Source of the DNA: Parachlorella kessleri
Taxonomy: Eukaryota; Chlorophyta; Trebouxiophyceae; Chlorellales; Chlorellaceae
Direction: 5' to 3'
Length of the DNA stretch: 30,452 nucleotides
NCBI GenBank assembly: GCA_001598975.1
Contig: BBXU01002914.1
Coordinates: 1 to 30,452 of the forward strand
Shown here: in pieces, positions 8,701 to 20,700 of the stretch
Numbering within the stretch: position 1 is the first letter of the stretch
Layout of the letters: the number at the start of each line of letters is the position of its first letter
Notes under the pieces: model-generated
What the model was told of the DNA's origin: nothing
The model's database searches: none
What the model saw: only the letters and a program-made list of their open reading frames with translations
Translations under genes and position numbers: made by a program

Positions 8701-11700
8701 ACCTATTTCTTCCAATAGCATTGATGAATCTATTATAACAAACCTGACCACCTCCTGCCGCTCCACCTCCAGTGCGGTGCTCGCCTCCTCGGCCATGGCC
8801 ATGCTGGCTTCCAAATCACCCTGAAGCTCATCTACCCGGGCCTGCGAAGCAGCCGATATCACGACAACGTCGCAGCCAGAGGTGGCCCATTGCCGCCAGA
8901 TGCATCTCTGGCGGAGGCCCCTTAAATAAATAAATTAATAAATACGCCCAGGCCTCGCCGCCCAGCCGTAGCTGGGCGCCGAGTGATGCCCAGTGGGCAC
9001 CGGAGGCCCCTTCTCTGCTTGTTGCTCACAGTACTTTTCTAGGTCTCTAAGCTGGGCCTAGACAAGAAAGGCACCGTCCCTAAATGGGCTGTAAGGGACA
9101 TACACAACATTGCTAGCATGGTACGAGAGCGAAGGACAACTGCCTCAGTGAAGGCCCAATGTACAAGCTCTGGAGGCAGCCCAGCCTACCTGCAGCTGCT
9201 GGCGCTCTGCAGCCTGCTCCATAGCTAGCGAGTCCCTGGCTGCTTCTGCCTGTGAAGCTCTCAGGTCCAGGTCATTGCAGGCCTCCTGTGCTTTGGACAG
9301 ATCCTCCCTTGCCGCCTGCAAGAGCAGCGTTAGGAATGAGTGGATTGTAGCAGTTCAAGCCTACAACCTGACAGGGGCATGTGCAGTTGATCTAAAGTCC
9401 CCGGACTAGTCGGAACAATGCTGTCTGCTTGCTCTACAGTCCAGGAAGGGCTGTGCCTTGAACTGAGCTACGTGGCTGATTACATGCACCCATGCAGCTC
9501 CCCCATTGCCCTACACAACAAACATCCACTCGATGCAGTCCCTCTGCCCACCTACAGCCCTCAAATACCTCACAGGTCGCACCTCAACCCAAAAACCACA
9601 TCACATCCCCACCGTCCCACCTGCAGGTCGGCCTGCGCGTCCGCCAGCGCCGCTGTCTGCTGCTGCTGCCCAGCCTGCAGCCCTTCGGCAAACTGCTTCC
9701 AGCGCTCAGCTGAGTCAACGGCTTCCTGCAGCCGCCCCTCCAAGTCCCTCTCCAGCGTCGCAGCTGCCTCTAGACGTGTTTGGAGCTCCTGCTCAATAGA
9801 GCTGGCGTCCTGTAGCCGGGCTGCGAGGTCAGCCTCCAGGGTGGCCTTTGCCTGCTGCAGCTGGCCGGCCTCCTCCTGTCAGGGGCAGTCAGGCAAGGGG
9901 ACACAATGCTGAATTATGGTTTGAAATAACAGGCCGGCAAGGGCTGCCTCAGCAAGTTGCTTGGCTTGCTGCAGCTCAATGGCTTCGCCATGCAAGAAGC
10001 ATGCATGCCCAAGCATTGTGGATCAGGCCCGCTATGCTGTAAGGACGAGGTCCCTGTGGTAACCCTCGCCAATGCTGCAGGTGCATCAGGAACCCCGTTC
10101 ATGCTTGCCAACTTCAGCCCTTCAGGCTGCCCAGGCAAAGCAGCAAATAGATGGTTAATATCCACTCCGGCCAAAGGCCAGCTTTCAGCAACCTGAGCAC
10201 CATCACAGCCGGATGAATGCACCTGCAGTTGGGACAGCTGCGCCGCTAGCTCCTCGCGCTGGGCCTCCGCTGAAGTGCTTGCTTCCGTGAGCGCCTGGAC
10301 TTGCTGGCCCAAGGCCTCAGCGTGGGCCCTGCAGGTAACAAAGATGCAGGTGCTTTGCAACTTATGCAGTTGCCTTAGCAGGTGCCTTGCAGAGCCGCTT
10401 GCCTCGTTCACACCACGACTTCCTGGCTCAGAGCATCTGTACTGGACTGTGCAGGGTTGCAAGGAGTCGCTGCTGCAATGGCCTTCCCCCTTTGGCCCTA
10501 GGTGGTACCCCGCCTGTGGCAGTGGTAAGACAATACTCTTAAAGTACTGCAAAGAGCTGTCTATCCCAGCTACATTACCGCTGACTGGCCAGCAAGTAAG
10601 GAGAAGAACCTTGAATTCCAGCAGGCTTGCCACCAACACATCACCTTTGCTGCCTGCCCTTGGACATCCGATGTTCGTGCTAGGGGATTTATAGTGTAAG
10701 TAACCCACCTTTGATCCTCCAGGCTGCCGGCAAGGGCAGCAGCACTCGCCCTGCTTTCCTCCAGCTCAGCAATGGAGGATGCCAGCTCAGCACTCCTTCC
10801 CTGCAGCTCTGCCTTGGTAGCTTCCAGCTCTGCGCGATAGGGCATCAACCTCAGCATTAGCAAGTTGGAACCTCAGCGCTCCCTGCACGTACCCTTTGCT
10901 GGGCAGCCTCAAGCTTTGCATGACGCGAATAACGTGCGAAGAGTAACTCGTCACCCAACACGCCAAGATACCAGATGGCCGGCTGGGCTGTCTGCCCTCC
11001 TTGCTTAAACCAACACATCAGCGCACCTCTTACAGCTGCGTCCGCTGGCTTCGCCAGCAGGTGCCTTTGGCGGACCCTGCCCACAGCCCAAATGCCAGCA
11101 GCGAAGACTAATTACACTCTGCCCTGGAAGCTGATGCCATAATCGCTTTAACACCCCTCTAGACCCCAAAGCTCACCTGTCTGCAGCTGGGCAGCTTGGC
11201 CCTCCAGCAGCTGGCACTGCGCATTGGCACCCTCCGCCGCCGCCTGCAGCTCCATGTTCTCCGCCATGGAGTCATTGATCTGGCCTGCATGGGCCACGCC
11301 GCTCAACAGCTCCTCAGGAGTTCTAAGAAGCAGGACTGCAGGCGCCTGGGTACATAGAAAGCCTAGCAACAACAATCTACCCTGTATTGTAGGGTCGAGC
11401 AATTTGCCCATGCAGATTGTGCCTACGACAACCCTCTTGCGGTCATATGAGATTATGTGCATGACATCTACCTGTCAATGAACATGCTCCATATACACCT
11501 GATCGCTGCCAAGTCCTCAGGCCTCACAAACGACGGGCAACTGTTAGGCTCCTTAGATGCAAAGCAGGCATACTGCAAGCACTTGGCTTGAGGCTGACAA
11601 CCTGATGCAGACTACATACCTTCCAGTGAGGATATGTACTGTGTCTTCTCCTTCAACTCCGCCTCCAGCTGGTCCTTGCGCTCAGTGGCCTGCAGCCAAG

Positions 11701-14700
11701 TATTTCAACCTTGGCAATGACCATTCGTTTGTAGAGCAGGTGACTAGCGAGTCTCATATGTTATGTATTTGGGCGGTGGTACTTCACAGCTCCAGCCAGC
11801 CCGGAATCCGAAATTTTAAACGGTGTGACAATTCCAGCGTCTATCTTAATGCTCTGGAGCACCCACCTCCTTGACAGCTGCCTCCAGCCCCAGTTTCGCA
11901 TCAGAGAGCTCATCTATGCGCTGCTGCAGCGCCTCTGCCTCCTGGCGCAGCTGCCGCTCCCTGGTCTGCAAGCGCAGATTGACCTACTTTCAAACAGCAT
12001 ACTGCAAGTCACGCCTGACTATGTTAAGGCAGGCGCCATTTCCCAGGCTGACATGAACGGACGAGCTACCACCTCGGATATGTACCCACCCACCGCCCAC
12101 CTCAAAGGCTGCCTGTTCGTCCTGGGCCTTGAACGCTGCCTCGCTCATCTCCTGCTGCGTGAGCTTCAGCTGCTCCTGCAGTACCTCAATCTCGGGTAGG
12201 CGGGACTGCATGTTGCAGAAGGGGCGGGGCTTCTGCTTCCTGATACATGTCTCAACGGAGCCGGCAAATTCGTAGCTGTTTTTCGACCTGTTTTAAAATC
12301 AGCTGCGGCCACACCAAAGCCAGGCTGGCTAGTCATGACTATAAAGCCACACAGCCATAATTACCGAGATGCCCAGCAACCAGCCACCTTGGCTCCCGGC
12401 ATAATTCGCATCCAATGAAGCCCTGGTCGTAGACCCCTGACACAACTCCACACCCATACCTGTAGCTGACAACTTCCCTGGGTCAGTACAGTCGTTGCCT
12501 TACCGCCTCCAGGCTGGCCTCTGCCTTCCCTACTTAACTGCCCTAAGGCCTGTTCAAAGGCTGCCTAGACTACCCACCTCTGCGGCTGCCAGCTTGTCCT
12601 GTGTGTCAGACAGCTGCTGCCTCGCTGTCTCCAGGTTGGCCTCCAACTCGCCCTTCTGGTGACTAACCAGGGCATGCGCATCACCCAGCTCTTGCAGCCT
12701 TGTCTCTAGCTCTGCCTTCTCCTCTGAGAGCTTGGACAGCTGCTGGGAGGCCGTGTCAGCCTCAGACCTGCGGCACATAGGCTTGAAAGATTGGCAAGAG
12801 CTTGGGAACTGTAACCATTCCCATCTTTGCTTTAGCGCCACTTCTCCTCTGACAGCATGAGATTGGTCGCAGGCTGTACCCAAATGGACATGCGACAGAA
12901 GATTGGGCATCTGACAGAATCTGGCCATACAAGCGATGCTACATCCTCTGGAGCATATTTTCCATGGATGATTGCTGTGAAGCTGTTATTCTTGGTCAAC
13001 AGCAGTTGTAGGGACAAAGCTTGCACTGCTGGCAACACACTATTATTGTAAGCTTCAGCAGCTGCTGGGAGTCGCAAAGCGGGGAGTGAAAGTCGCTTGC
13101 ACTGTTGGGCCTGTTCTCACCTGAGGTGCTCAATGTTATCCTGGGCATTCTGCAGCTGTGCCTCCGTGGCGGCTAGCTGTGCTGACAGGTCATCCCTCTC
13201 AGCCTGAAGCTCTGAGCAGGCTTGCCGCGACTCCTTGAGGTGCCCATCCAGCCCCTCACACTCGGCTGCAGAATCGTTGAACGAGTGAAAGGAGAATTTT
13301 GAAGCACAACCTGCCGCTGCTTAGCCTGCTATGCCATAGCCGTGCATGTGCAAGGCGAGGCATTCGTAGTTGTTGATGGGCAGCTGTTTGTTCCGACATC
13401 TGTCCTGCCAAGGGAAAAAGCCTGCTTCCCTGATTGTTTACATATGGCTAGACTTTACTCACACTTCTTGGCGTGCAGCTCGAACTGGGTGCGCTCCAGC
13501 TCCAGCTGCGCCCGCTGTGCTGCATCTTGCGCCACCTGCAGCTCTGTCTTGGTGCGGTTGAAGCCCACCATGATGGACTCCCGCTTCTTCTCCTCCTGGC
13601 CCGTGATCTGCACCAGAGATAGCAAGCATGCAATCCATCATAAGGGCAGAGATTAGGCAGGCCATTGGTGAGCTTCTTTCTTCATCCAGGCCCGTGGTCT
13701 GGCAAGTGATGGTGCACATGTCAAATGCTGGTGACAACAAGAGCCGCTTACTATTCAGGACCAGCCATGCTGCTACCTTGTCCATATTCTTGGTGAGCTT
13801 CTCGGCCTGAGAGCGCGCCATCTTCAGCTCTCGCTCCAACGCCGCCTTCTCCATCTGGAAGCTGTTCTTATCTTGAACAGCGGTGCGCAGCTTGGCCTCT
13901 GTCTCGGTCACCTTTGCCCTGCATGCAAGTTAACCCAGGTCGGCGCAGAGCGCAATGTCATGAAGAGGGCGTCCTGACCGCAGTCCCTAACTTAATAACT
14001 GCCTTGCGCATCCTGCTTAGTGTGGCCTTGCAGGCAAAGAAGCGAATTCCGACTGGGCACCCAGCTGGCATCAGCTGGGCCAAGCAGACCCCTACCTCAG
14101 CTTGTCAATCTCCTTCTTGAGCCGGTCCGCTTCCTTTTCATTGCCCTTGGAGCCCATGGAGGCTGACTTGACCTGCTGGTTCAGCTTGGTAGTCTCCTCC
14201 TTGTACTTGCGCCTGCAGGTAAGGTAGGAGTGTGTGAAGCTCATCGAAAGAGACAAAGCACTTCGGAGGTCTTTGCCGGCACCATGTGACCTGTACCATG
14301 GCAGCTCCATGCAGGCAAGAATGATGTAACCATGGACTTCAGCGGCTCACAAGTCACAGTCGCAACCTAGGCCCCTACTGCTTAGGCGACTTTGGCCGTT
14401 ACGTAGCATAATGAAAGACAAAACGGGGCAGGCCACCACAGACACCCTACCTCAGCTCCTTAAGCTCTTCAGCAGCATTGAGGGCTGCAGCCGCCTGTGC
14501 CACCTTGGCCTCCAGCTCCGCTTTCTGCTGCTCAAGCCCTCGTTTGATGTGGGAGATGGCCTCGTACTGGGCCTTGGCCTCCGTCAGCTCCTGCGGGATG
14601 GCCAGTGTGTGACTTTTGCGATGAGAGCCGGTGAGTAACCCAGATGCTCCATACCATGGAACGGCCCAGCCAGCTGGATAGGTGGTTGATACGATGAAGT

Positions 14701-17700
14701 AGTGATGCCTGGGTGCTGGGTTCAGCACCTGGTGGGACACCTGATACCCATCACAGCCAAACAACTGCCCTCACACCCTTGCAAGGGAGCGATTCCAGAG
14801 CTAACCAGCCTTCAGGACAAGTGGAATTGTGACAAAGCCCACAGGGCCATGCACACACCTTAGCATGAGCATCCTGTGCAGCCTGTAGCTCTGACGCCGC
14901 CTTCTCCTGCACCCCTTGCAGCTTTGCGCCAGCCTCCTGCTGCGCTGCTTGAAGGTCTACTGCAGCCTTGACCAGCGCTGCCTCGAGGTCAGCTGCGGCC
15001 TGCGTCTGGGCTGCCTGGAGGGCCTCCTGGGCGGTGGTGAGCTCAGACATGCAGGGCGGCAGCAAGTTGTTGGTTGAGTAAGGAGCGGAGGCAGGGTGGA
15101 CGCTGACAAGCGGAAACTCCGGTTCTACACCGTTGTTGGAAGGCCAATGTTGACTGGCAATGGAACAGCAAACTCTCGGTAGAAGTGCAGCTGCAGCCGT
15201 GTTAAGTTGTTGACCTACTTGGCAGTGTCCAGCTCTTGTTGGACCGCGGCCAGTGCCTGTTCATGGGCTGCTGACTCCTGCTGCGCCTGCTCCTCCAAGA
15301 ACTTGACGTGCTCAGCAGCGGCATCCGCGCACTGCTGTGTCTCGTCTGCATGAAAAAAAAACGGCTGGAGCGCTTAGCTGGCCAACAAGCTGAATCATTC
15401 TAAGTTGCCCAGGAATCCAACTATACGGGGTGAGAGTGAGATCAAAACGTCGTATGTGAAGCACTATCCCATGCTGCTGCTCCCAGGTCCACTCCAACCG
15501 GTCTGCAACAAGCAGGCTGCACACCCAGCAGACCTGACACGAGGGCCCTGCATTAGGCACCCACAACTGAGGAACCCACAATGCTTACCCAGCTGCGCCT
15601 GGAGTCCGGCAATGCTTTCCTGCAGCCCGCGGGCCTCCTCCTGATGGCTTCTGATAATGGTGTCCCTCTCTTGGATGGCACTTTCAAGCTGGCCCTTCAC
15701 ACCTTCCAGCCCGTTGACATGCGCTTGCAGCAAGGCCACCGCCTCGGCGTGCTTGGCCTGTGAACAAGAACAGAAAACTGGTATGTAGATACTATCTCTT
15801 TTCCCTGGGGGTTGACTTGAGCTGGTCATTCATCCTTAGCTGACCTGCTCCTGCCGTGCTGCCACCGTCATGCCATGCCCCCACCAGCTCCCCAAAGCCC
15901 CACCATGTTAGAGCACCTCAACATGGCCAATATCACAACTTAGTACCTTTGGACACACCTGTGCCTTCTCGTGCTCAGCAGCCAGACGCTGCAGGGCCGC
16001 CTCATGCTCTGCCTTTGCATCTGCCAGCTCCTCAGCACCCTGCTTGGTGAGCTTCTCCCTTTCCTCCTCCAGGACTGACACCTGCTTCTCAGCAGCCTCC
16101 TGGGCAGCCTGCAATTTGGTCAACAGAATACAAAAAGAAATTCGAGAATGTCGTGAGTTGATGATGTCACCTACGGCTAGGCTGCTTGGGAGAAAATCCG
16201 AAGTGAGGGGGGCATGTAGTTTGCCGGTAAGTGCAATAAGCAAGCTTGGGCTACGCCACTATGCACCAAGCTCCAGGTGTCACACCTGAGGAACCCTACA
16301 TCAGCTCTCTTCACCATTCACTAGTTAGCTATACATCCAAAAACTCTGGAGCAAAACATCTTCCCAGGCACCTTGGCTTCCTTGTATTTGAGCTCCGCCT
16401 CAGTCGCCCGAATCTCGCACTCCTGCGCCTTGTCCACTGCAGCCTTCAGCTCCTCTTCCTGCTTCTTCTGGTACAAGGGGGCGCGCTTGCGGGACTCAAG
16501 GTCCTGCAGAGGGGGCGCGAGCCGTGCTCGCTTAAGGCAAGCTGCTGTAGGAGGGGTGAACAAATGACTGCATTGCTGTTTTGCATCTTGCCAAGGCCTC
16601 CCCACCCTGCCACCCACCTGTCTCCTGAAATGCAATGCTGCAGCACGACAGCTACAACTGCACATACACATTCTTCCCCTACCCACATCGACACACACAG
16701 ACAGTTGTTCCCCACCTCCCAACCCTAGTTGGCCCCGCAACACAATGTGTACGACTGAGCGGCCACTCCTGCATTAGACAGCTTTGTCCGCATGCTACAC
16801 CCCTTCCCCATTCTCCAAGCCCAACTCCCGTACTGCCATAGTACCCTGAGGTGTTCATCTCCACAAACAGCGCGCTCTGCAGTCTTCCCATGCCCATACT
16901 GCTAAGTTTCCCCTCCATATCGCCCTGTGCTTGGTGAGCCCCAGGTGCACAGCTTTCAGTCCCTGTCTAGCCCTTGGCCAAGCAGCTTCCAAACAACCCA
17001 GCCACCTCATTCGACCCATCATCAAGGCATTCCCGTCCACCCACCAACGCCACCCACCGCGATGTGCTCGCTGAGCCGCTTGTTCTCCTCGTACAGCTCC
17101 CTGCCTCGGACCTCAGAGTCCTGCAGCAGCTCAGTGGCCGCCTCCACTGTCTTCCTGGCGTCCTCCAGCTCGACTGTCTTGGCCTTGAGCTTCTCCTCCT
17201 CAGCAGAGACATCCTGCAGGGGCGTGGGGCGGCACAGTGGGGGTGTGTGAACCCTCCATCCTAAAACTCTAGATGGGAGGGAACTGATGTGGTTGGGGTT
17301 GAACTTCTCTTGACCCTGAACGGTCCATGTGATAGCACTTGCCACCTGCAACCCTCCAGCAAACCCCACTGCAGCAAGCCTTCAAACCTAAGCAAAGAAA
17401 CATTAACGTCAAACATTACCGACCTGGCCCGGCTGCAATGCAGAACAAGTGACACGGGGCGCACCTGCTTGAGCTTCTGCACTTTGGCCTCCAGCCGCTG
17501 CCTGTCTGCTGCTGAGCCAATCGCCTCCTCTTGGGCAGCTTCCAGTTGCTCTGTCAGGCCTTGGACCTGCCACAAGATTGGGGGCAGCACATGCATTACA
17601 GGATGTCAGAGTCCGCAGCAGCTTGGGCTTGGACATGGCAGCAATTATATCTTCTCACGGCGGAGGATATACAGCATCGCCAATGGCCGGTCCACCCGTG

Positions 17701-20700
17701 CTCAACCACCACATTCAAACTCCAATCCAGCATTAGCCCACCTGCTCTTTCAGCGCTGCCCTATCAGCTGTGCTGGCCTCCAGCTCGCCCCGCAGCTCAG
17801 CCAGTGCGGCCGCCTGCTGTTCTGCCACCTCAATTGCTGTTGCCTCCAGCGTGGAAGCTGCCTGCATGGCACATAGGCAGGCATGGCAAGGCTGTGCATT
17901 TGGAAGCACCGTCTGAAAGGGGTCACCGCTACCAGCAATAGCTTACAGGCCGCCCCTCAGGTAGGATCCTTTCAGCACGTCGGCGACTACTTTCATGGGA
18001 AGCCAGTACCGGGCTGATCAGGTAGCCAGCTACAGCAGCCCATATTATCCCTTCAGCCACATTTAGTCAGCAAGTCAGAAGCCCTGGCTCACCAGCGGCA
18101 AGTGACCCACCCCCAACCTGAGAGGAGCATGCCCTCTTGAATACATAACTAAAAAGGCCAAGTCAAGGCCCATATAATGTTGTGGTTACCAGGACAATGA
18201 GGCTGAGCAGCCTGTCCGCAAGAGACTGAGCCCCAGCCCCCACCTGCTGCAGGCGCTCCCTGTCCTCATTGGCCTCACCCAGCTCCTTCTCCAGCTGCCG
18301 GCAGCGCCACCGGGCCTCCTCAAGCTGCAAGCATTGCAATGAGAGGAAGCAGGTAATACTTGCCAGTCCACCCGAAACACATACCCCAGCACCTTGTCCG
18401 GCTGGCAGTAAGCCCACAGGCCTCTGCCAGCTGTGGCGAGTAGGAGGGAGGCGGCACCACAACCAAAACTGAGGCGGATACGAGGACACGTCGGCTGCTG
18501 CAGCCACATGTGCCACATCATCATGTCCAGGATCAAGGACTAAGGACTAGTGGGCAGCCCACCTGGGGCGCTAGCCTGTCCTTCTCCTCAGCAACTGCCA
18601 CTAGCTCGTCTTCCGCATCCCTGCAAGGGAGTACGCGCCACAGAGTACTCAAGCAACTGCGAGCTAGTCAGCGTAGCTGACAGGCTCAGGAGATGCACAC
18701 AGCCCTGCACAGTCACAGGGGAAGCGAGTGCCTTGTGTCTGATGATAATGATGCAAGGCAGTCGGTAGCAACACATTGTGCGCATGCAACAGCCGCCAAC
18801 CAGTACACCCCTTGGCCTCAGCAAAACACCTCCTAACCCCACCTGAGCTGCTGGTCGGAGCGCTGGGCCATCTCGCTCATATGGTCCAGCTCCCGCTGCA
18901 TCAGCGCGTTTTGCGTCTCCAGCTCGCGTATCCGTGCCTGCAAGCCATGAAATATTAGAGGCAAGCACTTGAATCCTATGTGAAACCTCACAGCGGCAGG
19001 GTGGCAGGCTACTTTGAACCCAGAGCGGCCCGCCAGCACTTGCTGCAGGCCTGTGTCCCCCGTCAACGCACCTCAGCAAAGCACATGCACCACTGGAGTA
19101 CAGTACCGACTTGCCTGCAGCTCCCCCACCACCTCTGCTGGCCCTGCTGTGCCGCCATCCTCTGCCCTGGCAAGGATGCCGGCAGTGGCGCCGGTGGCGA
19201 CCGAGGAGCGGCGTGGGGGCTTTGGTAGGAGGGCGGGGTCCAGACCCAGGATATCCTCGTCATCGTCACCATCTTCAGAGCCAGAGGCGCCTGCAGGTAC
19301 ACATGGGAACAAATGCGGTGACCAGTATTGCTTTAAGGAAGATAGTGACATACCTCAGTGCCATGGGACTTGCAAGTTTTCCTGTGGCTAGCAGCCCAGA
19401 AACCCCACGGGACACACTAGCCAGCCAAAGTGTCCACCTAGATTTTAGAACCAGCCAATACTTCCAAAGCATGTATCCATGTGACAGCACAGCAGCTATC
19501 TTGAACTGCTCATAGAAATCAGGAATGCCTTGCCCATCATATTCTCCGCACTCACCGTCCCTGCCCATTCACAAGCGTACGCAGGCAAGGGCTACCACCA
19601 CTCCCTGCATGAATCTCCCTTATACATACATAGCCCACCTGCCCAACCCCAAGAGAATCACACCCAACCTACGCTTTGAGTCGAGAAACACGTACCTTTT
19701 TTGGCCACCTTGTGCGGGGGCGAGCCAGTACTTAATGCCACCTCCGACCGCATGGAGGTCGACACAGCTCCAGCCGCCAGGCCACTTTCTGACAAGCGGC
19801 TGTCTGCAGGCTGTTGCTGCTGCTCTGCCCCATCCTCTTCCAGCAGGGAGCCAATGTTGGGCAGCAGCGGCCGCTTGCGTTGGGCTGCAGCATGGAGAGC
19901 ATGGGTTTGTCAACTTTGATCACCGTTTAATGCCAAACCTGCGCTCTTCTTCTCATGTACACATTGAGATCATCTCTTTCAAGCTCTTCCCTGCAAAGCT
20001 GAATTGTGCGCATAATCATAACCTGTTATAGAAGCAGGCCATAGACAGGCAGCATGCCCACCTGCTCCTGGGCACCAGGTCTCACGACGATTGTCCTTAC
20101 GCGGCTTGCCGCCATCCAGTGAGCTTCGGCTGCCGTCGAGCATCATGCGAGTCATGTTGTCCACCTGCAGGCTAGTGCATGTAACAGTGAGCAGTGACAT
20201 ATATTCTGAATATATTTGTAGCTCCAGCCGGATAGCTGTCCCGTGGTACCCCGACCCTCGTCGGTCCATCACAAAAGTAGAAAGAGCAGTCTTGTAAACA
20301 GCCCATGCCTTCTTATAGCCAAGATCTCCTGCCAACGATATCTTCCTTACCCACATATGGTGTGGCTGCGCCAATATGCACGGACTGCACTCAATCCATG
20401 GCACCCACCTTGCGCTGCGCTCGCTCCCGCTCCTCCTTTTCTGCTGCCAGCTGCAGCTGGATGCGCTCATGCTCTTGGTCCTTGCGTAGCAGCTCGGCAC
20501 GCAGGCGGTTGATTTCCTCCTCAATGTGCTGGTTGCTGCAGGGGTTAGACACATCGGCACGTTGGGTGTGCAGGTCCGCTGGACGCTCATGAGGCAAGAA
20601 GACTTGACATCTTAGCATCTGCCCGGGCGGTTTTGATTGTTGAAGCCCTGCTCATTGGGTGCGGAAAGCGAAATGGTGTGTGGATTGCACCAGTGCAGCT

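Larger units (their letters stand above)
5724..18937 (-). other. Kinesin coiled-coil rod and tail, exons 14-45
   Basis: Exons in reading order: 18937-18843, 18620-18563, 18324-18244, 17861-17742, 17566-17465, 17213-17058, 16503-16372, 16108-15959, 15757-15589, 15345-15219, 15102-14859, 14590-14451, 14212-14096, 13918-13777, 13607-13463, 13265-13121, 12767-12578, 12205-12101, 11965-11867, 11689-11620, 11284-11177, 10829-10709, 10328-10223, 9875-9621, 9315-9190, 8841-8744, 8334-8049, 7694-7485, 7258-7097, 6872-6756, 6357-6223, 5870-5724. Each is a run of heptad-like Leu/Ala/Glu/Gln/Lys sequence. Most junctions are phase 0, so exons could be gained or lost without changing frame. The long rod would hold the motor far from its cargo, as in CENP-E. 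Confidence 0.75.

Noticed and set aside
8923..8944. AAATAAATAAATTAATAAAT stretch as an LTR or telomere remnant
   Set aside because: It is only about 20 bases, has no LTR-like ends or coding sequence nearby, and does not match the plant or algal telomere unit.
10857..11084. Minus-strand frame reading [22 protein letters not shown] as a kinesin exon
   Set aside because: Most of it is not coil-like, no acceptor gives the required phase, and exons 34 and 35 join cleanly without it.
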